Positions 48,260 to 56,745 of a stretch of 64,000 bases of DNA are shown one piece after another. The position numbers and the translations under genes were made by a program. The stretch is from Lachnospiraceae bacterium (GTDB taxonomy: Bacteria; Bacillota; Clostridia; Lachnospirales; Lachnospiraceae), in contig JAFZNO010000081.1 of the NCBI GenBank assembly GCA_017552985.1, forward strand, positions 62,001 to 126,000. The letters run 5' to 3'. How positions within the stretch are numbered: the first letter of the stretch is position 1; each line of letters begins with the position of its first letter. The notes below the pieces were generated by a model. That model was given only the letters and a program-made list of their open reading frames with translations, was not told the origin of the DNA and searched no databases.

Positions 48260-49471
48260 TTACAGCCCGACGTCCTTTCGTAACGACTCGATAAAATATC
48301 TCGTCAGCTTTGTCTTTTCATCCCAAAAAGCGATTCCCTCGGGGCTTACCATGGGATTGTCCTCTTCCTGTTGTCGCAGGGTATATCTTGTTATGTGATC
48401 CAGGCAATCTTCAAATCTGGCATCCGGATTCCGGCTCTCCGTGATCATGCAGTCCATGACGATTCCCTGCGCACCCATGTCGTCGAGAAGGTCTGCCTCC
48501 ATCAGCATCAAAAGCCCTGGATCCAGCTTTTCCTTCTTCATGCGATACTTATCTGAATGCTGCTCCACCAAACTGCAAACATAATCAATTTGTGTGGCTT
48601 CATAACCCTTTTTCTTCAAGTACTCCCTTGTAATGGGTACGCCTGCCTGCGCATGCGGGATCCTCAGCTTGTCCGCCGCTTTGCGTCCCACGTCGTGAAA
48701 GATGGTTGCAATGACCAATTCGTCTAACGGGATTTCATTTTTCCGCGAGGACCTTTCATAAAGCCTAAGTGCCCAGGCCAGAACGCGCTTTGTGTGATCA
48801 AACCTGCTGTAGGCGATCTCCATTTTTCCACTCCCGGTAAACTCCGTATTGTTCTCCCCAAGCGTCTCCTGCACGAAGTCCAGCATTTCAAAATATTCCG
48901 GATGCCCCAAAGTTTTTAGCGTATTTCTCTCATGTTCCTTCCGCTGAAGCTTCCTGCTTTCCAGATCAACCAGATCTAAAACCTTCGCCTCGCGCTTTAC
49001 CATGATCGCATCCAAACCTTCCTGGCTCAGATCGCAATACCTGTTCCTTTGACTAGCCTCGAACGGCTCCATCCATACGGAAGTAAAGCCTTCCTCCCGT
49101 TCATAATCATCAAGCTTTACTTCTGATCTTACGTCTTCCCGTAGCTCGCAGAAATAATAAAAATTATCCTGGGCAAAGATGCCGTTCTCATCCCGTGCGT
49201 CCTTATGGCGTCTGGGCACAAGTCCGAACTCGCGGATGCTCTCCTCGCAGACCTCGAAGCCCGTCTCTTCGCGCACCTCCCTGCAGAGCGTCTGGGCGTG
49301 AGCCTCGTCCCCCTCAATGCCACCGCCGGGGAATTTATAATACCCGTATTTTTTTGAATGAACGAGCAGAACCTTCCCGTCTTTCATAATGATTCCGCGA
49401 ACGGAATCCCTCCGGAAAACTTTCCCGTCCTCTTTGTAATCATGCTGGTCCAGGGAAAACAATTCTCTCAT
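48260..49471 (-). CDS. Nudix-HD domain fusion protein
   Basis: A 403 aa protein with two hydrolase domains. Residues about 20-150 form a Nudix domain with box GGGIEGDEAHAQTLCREVRE-ETGF. Residues about 230-380 form an HD phosphohydrolase domain (FDHTKRVLAWALRLYE, IATIFHDVGRKA with the HD pair). This suggests sequential processing of a nucleotide or nucleotide-like compound. Substrate unknown. No cobalamin link is known. Confidence 0.88.
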   Translation of the reverse strand: MRELFSLDQHDYKEDGKVFRRDSVRGIIMKDGKVLLVHSKKYGYYKFPGGGIEGDEAHAQTLCREVREETGFEVCEESIREFGLVPRRHKDARDENGIFAQDNFYYFCELREDVRSEVKLDDYEREEGFTSVWMEPFEASQRNRYCDLSQEGLDAIMVKREAKVLDLVDLESRKLQRKEHERNTLKTLGHPEYFEMLDFVQETLGENNTEFTGSGKMEIAYSRFDHTKRVLAWALRLYERSSRKNEIPLDELVIATIFHDVGRKAADKLRIPHAQAGVPITREYLKKKGYEATQIDYVCSLVEQHSDKYRMKKEKLDPGLLMLMEADLLDDMGAQGIVMDCMITESRNPDARFEDCLDHITRYTLRQQEEDNPMVSPEGIAFWDEKTKLTRYFIESLRKDVGL

Positions 49472-49489
49472 CTAATGCACCCTTCCGCC

Positions 49490-49903
49490 CTATTTGGCCA
49501 TGGGCCTGTTTACGTGTGCGCCCGTGAACGAGACTACTGCAACGTCCTTTCCAAGATCATCATAAATGGAGATCTCATAAAAGCAATTTGTCCTGCCATC
49601 CTTGATCAGCTTTGCCTCCGCATATAATACGCTGCCCTTGGACATGTTCAGAAAGCTTGCCTGTCCCACAAGGCTGACCGTCAGATTCTCCTGTTCAAAA
49701 TTTGATGCCACCGCGAACGCAAAGTCCGCCAGCGTGTATATGCTGCCGCCCATGATCCCGCCATAGGCGTTTCTGTGATTCTCCGTCAGGGCCATGCTGC
49801 ATTTTGAATAATGATCTCCGACTTCCTCTATCTGGATCCCGGATTGCTTTGTCGCATAGAGATCCCTCGAAAAAATCTCCCGTGCCTCTTCCAACTTGCT
49901 CAT
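49490..49903 (-). CDS. PaaI-type hotdog thioesterase
   Basis: A 137 aa single hotdog-fold acyl-CoA thioesterase. The family motif is HRNAYGGIMGGSIYTLADFA (about residues 39-58), and the C-terminal strand reads DVAVVSFTGAHVNRP. Substrate unknown. The metallophosphoesterase gene upstream overlaps its start by 4 nt. Confidence 0.88.
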   Translation of the reverse strand: MSKLEEAREIFSRDLYATKQSGIQIEEVGDHYSKCSMALTENHRNAYGGIMGGSIYTLADFAFAVASNFEQENLTVSLVGQASFLNMSKGSVLYAEAKLIKDGRTNCFYEISIYDDLGKDVAVVSFTGAHVNRPMAK

Positions 49904-50451
49904 TTCATTTCCATCCTTTTTGCGTTATCTTTTATTGCTTCATTATAGCATTCTTTGGTCTGAGCCACAATTGCCTTTTTCACGTCCTCAAACGCGATCG
50001 GCGCATAACCGGACCGTTCAACACAGACCACGTAGTGTTGACTGCTAAAGTTTACGTACTGCTTGGATCCATGCACGTGTCCAAACAGATTCGCGTAAGG
50101 CATGTTTTCATTGACGTACAAGGGTTCGTGGGAAAGGATCCAGAATCCTTCGTAAAGGACTGGCAAGTCATAAACCTCATAAAATCCGGCGCGGCGATAC
50201 TGCTCGTTCGAAAGCTCGTCATGATTCCCCCTGACAAGGATCACCTTTCCATGCAATCTTTTTAGGTATTCCGCCTCTTTGCCAAGGGCGCAGAAATCAC
50301 CAAGGTGCCATACCACGTCCTCCTCGGAAACCTTCTCATTCCATCTCCGGATCAGTTCCTCATCCATCTCCTGCACGCTCGAAAACGGTCTGTTCTCATA
50401 GCGTCTTATGCTTTCATCCCCAAAATGTGTGTCCGACGTAATAAAGATCAT
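49900..50451 (-). CDS. calcineurin-like metallophosphoesterase
   Basis: A 183 aa phosphoesterase with the metal-ligand blocks in order: SDTHFGD (residues 6-12), VWHLGDFC, VRGNHDE, ILSHEPL and FGHVHG. It matches the small stand-alone family often found in phage and bacteria (YfcE-like). Substrate unknown. Coupled to the thioesterase gene. Confidence 0.92.
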   Translation of the reverse strand: MIFITSDTHFGDESIRRYENRPFSSVQEMDEELIRRWNEKVSEEDVVWHLGDFCALGKEAEYLKRLHGKVILVRGNHDELSNEQYRRAGFYEVYDLPVLYEGFWILSHEPLYVNENMPYANLFGHVHGSKQYVNFSSQHYVVCVERSGYAPIAFEDVKKAIVAQTKECYNEAIKDNAKRMEMK

Positions 50452-50481
50452 GCTCCCTTCTCCTTTCGCATGCAGTTCTTG

Positions 50482-51222
50482 TCAAATAAAATCTATGGAA
50501 AAACCCGTTCCGCCTTGCGCCGCCCGCTGCAACAGCAATGCCTTCAGCTCCACGCATTCCTCCGGCAACCTCTTCAGCAGTTCCTGGCAGTTTTCCCGCG
50601 TTAACAGGCCTGCCTCCCCGAAGACGCTGACCACTTTTGCCGGATTCTCCGGATGATTTATGAGGAGCTCCAATGCCACGTCATTTTCCCGGAGCTTTTC
50701 TTGATAATACGCTTTTCTTTCCGGATTTCCGTCTGCGGTTAGTCTCACGTAAACGGCCAATGCCTTCCGGAGACGCGTTGCCCTGCAATGCTCCTTAAGC
50801 TTTTCCTCCTCGTCCGCGTAATCCTCCTCGCCGCCTGCGAGAAACGGACGAAACCCTTCTGCGTCAGAACTCTCTAAATAGTTTTCGCACAACTCATCCC
50901 ACAACGCCGTCCATGCTTGCCGGCCCAGGCGCCGCTCAGTGATCAGCCTTGCGTCCGCCTTGAAAAATCGAAGTGCAACTGCCATGAGCCCGGAAAGCTC
51001 GTCTTCCTCTTCAAGTCTTTCCTGATACCAAGATGCGTACGTAAGCTTATCACAGCCTGCAAACGCATCCCTTCCAATGCACGTCACGCTCGCAGGGATC
51101 TTGATCCACGCGAGCTCCCTGCAACCTGCGAAGGCCCAGTCCCCAATCTCTTTCGTGCCCATGGGGATCACGTAGCTCCTAAGGGACTTGTCTCCCATAA
51201 ACCTTTTCTTTTCGATCATCAT
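50482..51222 (-). CDS. leucine-rich repeat (BspA-type) protein
   Basis: A 246 aa protein with two BspA-type repeats at the N-terminus (MGTKEIGDWAFAGCRELAWI and SVTCIGRDAFAGCDKL) and a helical C-terminal part of about 170 residues without a recognised family. No signal peptide, so likely cytoplasmic. It ends 30 bases before the phosphoesterase gene and starts 4 bases after the cbiD stop. Confidence 0.8.
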   Translation of the reverse strand: MMIEKKRFMGDKSLRSYVIPMGTKEIGDWAFAGCRELAWIKIPASVTCIGRDAFAGCDKLTYASWYQERLEEEDELSGLMAVALRFFKADARLITERRLGRQAWTALWDELCENYLESSDAEGFRPFLAGGEEDYADEEEKLKEHCRATRLRKALAVYVRLTADGNPERKAYYQEKLRENDVALELLINHPENPAKVVSVFGEAGLLTRENCQELLKRLPEECVELKALLLQRAAQGGTGFSIDFI

Positions 51223-51225
51223 GGT

Positions 51226-52440
51226 CTATCCTATCTTACCATCAGTCATTAACGCGGACAGCATGTCTTCCGCGCCTTCACTCTTTGCAAGCAGTCCGTA
51301 TTGATTGCAATAGGTCATGCACTCGATCCGGAAGCCTTCCCCACCGCGCTTTCGCAGAAAGAACAGGATCCTCTCCATGACGTAATCCATCGCCTTCTCG
51401 CAGCATCCTGCCTCCTTCAAAATCCGGATGCCCTCCTCCGTCACGGCAGTCTCCAATACGGCTCTTGCCGCGTCTGCGTCGCAGCCGGCCTTTAATCCCG
51501 CCGCCGCAAGGAGCTCCATGCGACAGTCCCCCTCCTTGGAGTGCGTGTTCATAATGCCGCCGGAAACCTTGATCAATTTTCCAATATGTCCCGTGAGGAG
51601 CATTCCTGAAAAACCAAGCGCTTTCGCCATGTCAATGGTATCGCCGATGAAGTTCGAGCACTTCACGCTTTTATCCAGATCATAATCATAAGTCTGCTTC
51701 ATAAAATCCAGGCCGTAATTTCCTGGAGACACGGCTGCAATCGCCTGTCCCAATGTCCTTTTTTGATTGAGTTCCACGCGGATTGTCTCCAACAATGCCT
51801 TAGAACTCATGGGTTCCACGACGCCGCTTGTTCCCAAGATGGAGATGCCTCCAACGATCCCAAGCCTTGGATTGAAAGTCTTATCCGCAAGGTCCTTTCC
51901 TTCCGGCACGGAGATGGTCACGCGAAGTCCGCCGTGATAGTCACAGACGCTGCAAACCTCCAGCACTTCCTTCCCGATCATTTCCCTTGGCACGTGATTG
52001 ATCGCCGCATTTCCCACGGGCTGATCCAATCCAGGAAGCGTAACGCGTCCCACGCCCTCTCCGCCGTCGATTATGATCCATGCCGCTTGAACGTCAACTG
52101 CCTCGATGCATGTCGGCGACGCACCGTCATTTACGCCTTTTTCCTCGATTTTATGCGTTGCTGGCTCGTAGGTTACCTCCGCAAACACGTGACATCCCGT
52201 CGTCACGTCAGGGTCCGATCCGCCGTCCTTGATCACGGCGCACCGCACCAGGTCCTCTAGCCTTGTGATCTCTACGATCTGGGCGTGATACGGAATGCCC
52301 TTGGGCGTCTCTATGGTGATCTCGTTTTTAAGTTTTCCCGTAAGGAGCATGTACGTCGCTGCCTTTGCAGCTGCTGCCGCGCAGCTCCCCGTCGTAAAGC
52401 CAAGCCTTACCGTACTTTCCTTCTCTGCCATTGCTGCCAC
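51226..52440 (-). CDS. cbiD: cobalt-precorrin-5B C1-methyltransferase
   Basis: SAM-dependent methylation of C1 in the anaerobic pathway. The 404 aa protein starts LGFTTGSCAAAAAKAATYML, contains VKDGGSDPDVTTGCHV-like VIKDGGSDPDVTTG, VTLPGLDQPVGNAAIN and ILGTSGVVEPMSSKA, all typical of CbiD. Its presence marks the oxygen-independent route. Confidence 0.97.
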   Translation of the reverse strand: MAAMAEKESTVRLGFTTGSCAAAAAKAATYMLLTGKLKNEITIETPKGIPYHAQIVEITRLEDLVRCAVIKDGGSDPDVTTGCHVFAEVTYEPATHKIEEKGVNDGASPTCIEAVDVQAAWIIIDGGEGVGRVTLPGLDQPVGNAAINHVPREMIGKEVLEVCSVCDYHGGLRVTISVPEGKDLADKTFNPRLGIVGGISILGTSGVVEPMSSKALLETIRVELNQKRTLGQAIAAVSPGNYGLDFMKQTYDYDLDKSVKCSNFIGDTIDMAKALGFSGMLLTGHIGKLIKVSGGIMNTHSKEGDCRMELLAAAGLKAGCDADAARAVLETAVTEEGIRILKEAGCCEKAMDYVMERILFFLRKRGGEGFRIECMTYCNQYGLLAKSEGAEDMLSALMTDGKIG

Positions 52441-52467
52441 CTTATACGTTCATCCATACTGCCGGAA

Positions 52468-52845
52468 CTAATGCAGAAACACGTCCGCCATTTCTCCCAG
52501 GCCATGCCGGGAGGCAACGTCTTTCAATCCCTGCATGACTTCCTCACGGCTAAACCTGTGTTCCTCCAAAAAAGCGTCTGACTTTTCATTCAGGTAAGAA
52601 TAAAACAAAACGGCAATCTCCAAGTCACTCCCATTGCCATTTTCCGCCAGTTCGATCACGCGGTTTTCTGCTTCACAGATTTCCCCCGCGTCCACCAGGT
52701 CGTATAATTCCTCAAGCGTCTGTTTTTGCTCCGTATCCTGCAACAATTCCGCCGTGGGCGACTGGGTGTCAATGCCAAACAAAAGCTTTATGATCGCCCT
52801 GACCATTTCCTTGATCATGCGCATGATATAATCCCGTTCAAACAT
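52468..52845 (-). CDS. DUF6483-like protein
   Basis: A 125 aa, mostly helical protein beginning MFERDYIMRMIKEMVRAIIK, which matches the DUF6483 pattern as I recall it. The C-terminal half looks like a tetratricopeptide-type pair of helices. Function unknown. ATG at 52845 follows GGAGG; the stop of the upstream gene overlaps it by 8 nt. Confidence 0.78.
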   Translation of the reverse strand: MFERDYIMRMIKEMVRAIIKLLFGIDTQSPTAELLQDTEQKQTLEELYDLVDAGEICEAENRVIELAENGNGSDLEIAVLFYSYLNEKSDAFLEEHRFSREEVMQGLKDVASRHGLGEMADVFLH

Positions 52846-53479
52846 GTTCTTTCGTCCTCCACTGATACTTCTCCAGATCAACCCTGCCGTCCGTAACGAC
52901 GATGCCTTCCGCCTTCAGAAGCTTTGCCTGGGCGCCTCTTCCGCCAAATGCGAATTCTCCGGCGAGCTCCCCCTTGGAATTGACTACCCGGAAGCATGGG
53001 ACATTGTCCGGGTCAGGATTTTTATGCAATGCATTTCCCACGGCCCGCGCCATCTTCTTGTCACCGGCGAGCTGCGCGATCTGCGCATACGTCGCCACCC
53101 GTCCGTAGGGGATCTGCTTTACCGCCTCATAAATGCGCTTGGAAGGACTGTCGCTGATCAGGTCATAGCTCTCGGCGATCATCATCTTCACGTCCTTGTC
53201 CGGGATGCTTCCATCCAAAATAACCGTATTCCAATGATCTTTATTCTGGTGATAGCCCGGGATCACGGAATCATAAATTTTCCGCCAGAAATAAGCCTTC
53301 TCGGGGTCCACCTTGACGTTAAGGCAGACTTGTCCGTCCTTTTCATACGTCCAAAGAAATGCTTTCTTATTTCCCGCATGGCGCACCAACTGCCAGTTCG
53401 CGTCATGAAAAGGCGCGTCCTGATAAGTATCCGGAAAGGAAAGTCCATAGCGAAGTGCCTGTTCTCTCGTTCTCATCAT
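52838..53479 (-). CDS. MmcQ/YjbR-MGMT fusion protein
   Basis: A 213 aa protein with an N-terminal MmcQ/YjbR-like (CyaY-fold) domain (about residues 1-105, YGLSFPDTYQDAPFHDANWQ) and a C-terminal alkyltransferase-like domain (about 110-200, YEAVKQIPYGRVATYAQIA). The acceptor motif of O6-methylguanine methyltransferase, PCHRV, reads PCFRV: Cys kept, His lost. It lacks the N-terminal MGMT domain. So it may be an alkyl-DNA sensor rather than a full repair enzyme. It follows cbiC by a 4-nt overlap. Confidence 0.88.
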   Translation of the reverse strand: MMRTREQALRYGLSFPDTYQDAPFHDANWQLVRHAGNKKAFLWTYEKDGQVCLNVKVDPEKAYFWRKIYDSVIPGYHQNKDHWNTVILDGSIPDKDVKMMIAESYDLISDSPSKRIYEAVKQIPYGRVATYAQIAQLAGDKKMARAVGNALHKNPDPDNVPCFRVVNSKGELAGEFAFGGRGAQAKLLKAEGIVVTDGRVDLEKYQWRTKEHV

Positions 53480-54114
53480 TTCTGATCTACCCCGTAAAGC
53501 AATGCGTTACAAATGGCGGCAGCGACGTTGCTTCCACCCTTTCTTCCCCTGTTAATGATAAAGGAAACGTCCGAATCCAAAAACAATTCCTTGGCCGGAA
53601 CCACGTTCACGAATCCGACGGGAACGCCAATCACAAACTGCGGCTTGAAGATTCCTTTTTCCATGAGCTCATATAAAGAGATCAGTGCCGTCGGCGCGTT
53701 TCCGATCGCAAAAATCACGGGACCCGGAAGAGCCGCAGCGCGTTCCATCGAGACGGTTGCTCTCGTCACCTGCCGCTCCTTTGCTTCCTTGGCTACGTCC
53801 TCGTCCGCCATAAAGCAATGGACCTGGCCGCCATATTTTGCAAGCGTCGCCTTGCTGATCCCGGCCTTGGCCATGTTGGTGTCCGTCACAATGTCAGCGC
53901 CCCGTTTGATAAGTTCTCTTGCGACGTTCACTGCATCCTTGGAATAGGTTAGCGTCTCGGCGTAATCAAAATCTGCGCTGGTGTGGATCACGCGTTTCGT
54001 CACTGGCTCCTCGTCCGGCGGTAACGTAATTCCTCTTTCCCTTAATTCCTCCCCGATGATCTCAAAACTCCGCTTCTCAATGTCCCCGGGCAGAATGTAT
54101 TCTATCGTTTTCAT
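53476..54114 (-). CDS. cbiC: precorrin-8X / cobalt-precorrin-8 methylmutase
   Basis: Moves the C11 methyl to C12 to give (hydrogeno)cobyrinate. The 212 aa protein has the catalytic His in RVIHTSADFDY (about residue 48), DTNMAKAGISKATLAKYG, AIGNAPTALISLYEL and VGVPVGFVNVVPAKE. It overlaps cobD at its start. Confidence 0.97.
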   Translation of the reverse strand: MKTIEYILPGDIEKRSFEIIGEELRERGITLPPDEEPVTKRVIHTSADFDYAETLTYSKDAVNVARELIKRGADIVTDTNMAKAGISKATLAKYGGQVHCFMADEDVAKEAKERQVTRATVSMERAAALPGPVIFAIGNAPTALISLYELMEKGIFKPQFVIGVPVGFVNVVPAKELFLDSDVSFIINRGRKGGSNVAAAICNALLYGVDQK

Positions 54115-55196
54115 TCCCGTTTATCCCTTTGTCTCGTGTCCTTTTTTTGATTCTCCAAAATCGCTTCCATCGCCTGTAAAAGCATCTCATTCTCCATGCG
54201 GTTTTTCACGGCAATGCGATAATAACCTTTGCCGAGGCCCTCGTAATCACTACAGTCCCGGATGAGAAATCCCCGTTCCAGCAACTGGCCGTACAACGCT
54301 TCATCCTTCCACAAAAACAGGATAAAATTCGCATCGGACTGGATGACTTTTGCGCCCAGGTTCCGAAGTCCCTTCTCCAGATAATCACGCTGCGTTTTCA
54401 CAAAAACCTTGCTGGCCGAAAGGTATCCCTCCTGCTCCATGGATGCCATTCCTGCTGCCTGTGCCAAAACCGAAACGTTCCATTCCGGAAGCTGCATGGC
54501 AATCTTCCCCGCGATTTCCTTGTCGCCGCAAAGAAGATATCCCAAGCGGATCCCGGGGATGGCAAAGGTTTTGGTAAAAGCCCTGAGCACAAGGACGTTC
54601 CCATACTCTGACACATCCTTAGTCATGCTGTAATTCTCCGGCTCCGCAGTAAGTTCCATAAAGCACTCATCCACGACCAGGACCGTCCCCGCTTCCTTGC
54701 AGGTTTTTGCAAGCATGCGCATTGTCTCTAACTCCGTAAGCTTTCCCGTGGGGTTGGCGGGATTGGCCAAAAAGAAAAGGTCATACGCCCCGCTTTTGAT
54801 CGCATCCAGCAGTTTGTCCGTCATCCCCTCCGACAGGGCGAACTCCTCGTCCTTTCTGAGGTAAAAGTGGGTGATCCTGCATCCCTGCGCCCTCAGCGCC
54901 CTGGCATAGCCCGAAAATCCCGGGGCAAGTAAAAGTGCCTTTTTCGGTTTCTTCCAACTGCAGACCGCGCTGATCAATTCCGATGCGCCGTTTCCGCACA
55001 GCACGTTTTCAGTCCCCAGGCCATATTGCTTGGCCAATTTCCCGCGAAGTTCCTCACATTTCACGTCCGGATACGTCTGAACGCGCGAAACCGCGTCAGT
55101 CAACGCCTCCCGGACCTGCTCCGGAATCCCCAGCGGGTTTACGTTCACGGAAAAATCCGTATGTACTTTATTGCGATAAACGTCTCCGCCATGCAT
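54111..55196 (-). CDS. cobD: L-threonine-O-3-phosphate decarboxylase (CobD-type aminotransferase)
   Basis: PLP enzyme making aminopropanol phosphate for the nucleotide loop. The 361 aa protein starts HGGDVYRNKVHTDFSVNVNP, typical of CobD, has LCGNGASELISAVC, NPANPTGKL and the PLP-binding Lys in RAFTKTFAIPGIRLGYL. Histidinol-phosphate aminotransferase is related, but the start motif and the location between cbiB and cbiC favour CobD. Confidence 0.94.
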   Translation of the reverse strand: MHGGDVYRNKVHTDFSVNVNPLGIPEQVREALTDAVSRVQTYPDVKCEELRGKLAKQYGLGTENVLCGNGASELISAVCSWKKPKKALLLAPGFSGYARALRAQGCRITHFYLRKDEEFALSEGMTDKLLDAIKSGAYDLFFLANPANPTGKLTELETMRMLAKTCKEAGTVLVVDECFMELTAEPENYSMTKDVSEYGNVLVLRAFTKTFAIPGIRLGYLLCGDKEIAGKIAMQLPEWNVSVLAQAAGMASMEQEGYLSASKVFVKTQRDYLEKGLRNLGAKVIQSDANFILFLWKDEALYGQLLERGFLIRDCSDYEGLGKGYYRIAVKNRMENEMLLQAMEAILENQKKDTRQRDKRE

Positions 55197-55214
55197 CCTT
55201 CTCTTTTGCTCTCC

Positions 55215-56681
55215 TTAGTGATCCGCCCTGTTAAATCCGTTCTTCATGTGTTCGCTGGCGATCTGCAGGACCTTGTTCAGGCAATCCGTCGTCTGCTCCT
55301 TTGCCATCTTGCAAAGCTTCTCATTCGCTTCGCCTGCCAGCTTCTCACAATCGCCGGCTTCCTTCATCTTCTTGTCATACTCTAAAACGATCTGGCGGCT
55401 CTTTACAAAAACGGCCTCCTGATATCTCTCGATCTGTTGCGCGCTGGTTGCAAAATTCGCATCCGCGTAGGCGCCGATCATTCTGCTCGCCCAATAAAAA
55501 TTCTCCGTGGAAGCATCCGTCGTAACGTTGCTCAAATACGCCGGAACCTTCGGAACGTTCGGATATACCGGGAGAATGGCGTCAAAGGCCGTGGATCCAA
55601 AGCAGATCCATTCCAGTCCCTTGATCTCTTCCGGCACGTCGCTCCGGATCTGACAGATGCTGGTAACGCCCGTGCGGTTAATGCCGATGGAGCGGTACTT
55701 TCCACGCTTCCCCGTATCCTGCGCCATATAGGGATCAAAATCCGTTCCCTGGTAATGCCCGGAAAGAAGATACTTTACGTCCTCCACTGCGATCTTTCTT
55801 TCAGGCACGAAGCTCCAGGGAATATGATCACTCTCGGGCGTAAACTCAGCATTCTCGCCCTCCCAGCGATGACCTTGCGGCGTCAGATACCTTCCCATAA
55901 ACCAGGCTCTCGGCGTGTTATAGATATGATCGCTGTCATCATGGGATCCAAAAATATCCCTTGGATTCCACTTTCCGTCCTGATTCAGGTTCAAATGATT
56001 CTCTGCGACAAACTCGCGAAGATCGGCGGAGCACATGTGATTTTTCTTAGCACCGAAAGCATCCTTCAGGTCAAAGGAATCCATGCCAAACTGATTTGGC
56101 ATGATCACGCAAACCTCATCCGGCACGCGTTTAGCCATCCAATGATGTCCTCCGATCGTCTCCATCCACCAGATCTCATTCTCGTCATTAAAGGCAATGC
56201 CATTGGATTCATAGGTTCCATAGATTTCCAAGAGGGATGCCAGTCTTAGGACGCCCTCTCTCGCGCTGTGAATATAGGGCAGTACCAGAACAACGATATC
56301 CTCTTCACCGATGCCGCCCGGCACGTCCTTTTCCTTTTTCGTCTTTGCCTTTTTGTATTCCACCAGCGGATCTGCAGCCAGAACCCTGGGATTGGAGGTA
56401 ATGGTTTCCGTCGCCGTCATGCCAACGTTGGCTGCGTTGATGCCCGTTGCCGCCCAGATGCCCTCCTTTTTATCCACGTTAGGACATGCCGTATACCGCA
56501 TGGGATTCTCCGGAAGTTCAATCTCTAAATGCGACAGCACGCTCTTGTATTTTCTTGGCTGTTTCTTTGGTTCAACGACGATCATTTTCTTAACGTCGAA
56601 ATGTCCGTCATCCGTCCTCGCAATCATTGTGGTATTGTCATTACTGGCCTTTTTCCCGACCAAAACCGTTGTGCATGGCAT
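55215..56681 (-). CDS. C69-family dipeptidase
   Basis: N-terminal nucleophile (Ntn) hydrolase of the PepD type, 488 aa. The nucleophile Cys is residue 3 (MPCTTVLVGKKASND), freed by removal of the first residues. Other family segments: ARTDDGH, GIWAATGINAANVGMTATET, NEIWWMETIGGHHWMAKRVP. No signal peptide. Cleaves dipeptides in the cytoplasm; it has no known cobalamin role although it lies between cobD and cbiB. Confidence 0.92.
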   Translation of the reverse strand: MPCTTVLVGKKASNDNTTMIARTDDGHFDVKKMIVVEPKKQPRKYKSVLSHLEIELPENPMRYTACPNVDKKEGIWAATGINAANVGMTATETITSNPRVLAADPLVEYKKAKTKKEKDVPGGIGEEDIVVLVLPYIHSAREGVLRLASLLEIYGTYESNGIAFNDENEIWWMETIGGHHWMAKRVPDEVCVIMPNQFGMDSFDLKDAFGAKKNHMCSADLREFVAENHLNLNQDGKWNPRDIFGSHDDSDHIYNTPRAWFMGRYLTPQGHRWEGENAEFTPESDHIPWSFVPERKIAVEDVKYLLSGHYQGTDFDPYMAQDTGKRGKYRSIGINRTGVTSICQIRSDVPEEIKGLEWICFGSTAFDAILPVYPNVPKVPAYLSNVTTDASTENFYWASRMIGAYADANFATSAQQIERYQEAVFVKSRQIVLEYDKKMKEAGDCEKLAGEANEKLCKMAKEQTTDCLNKVLQIASEHMKNGFNRADH

Positions 56682-56745
56682 ATGTTTATCCTAGTCCTTT
56701 CCCTTACTGCCGGAACGTTACGCGTCCCCTTTCCCTACATACATA

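Noticed and set aside
55437..56249. Plus-strand ORF of 270 codons
   Set aside because: Antisense to the C69 dipeptidase gene; no ribosome site or recognisable domain.
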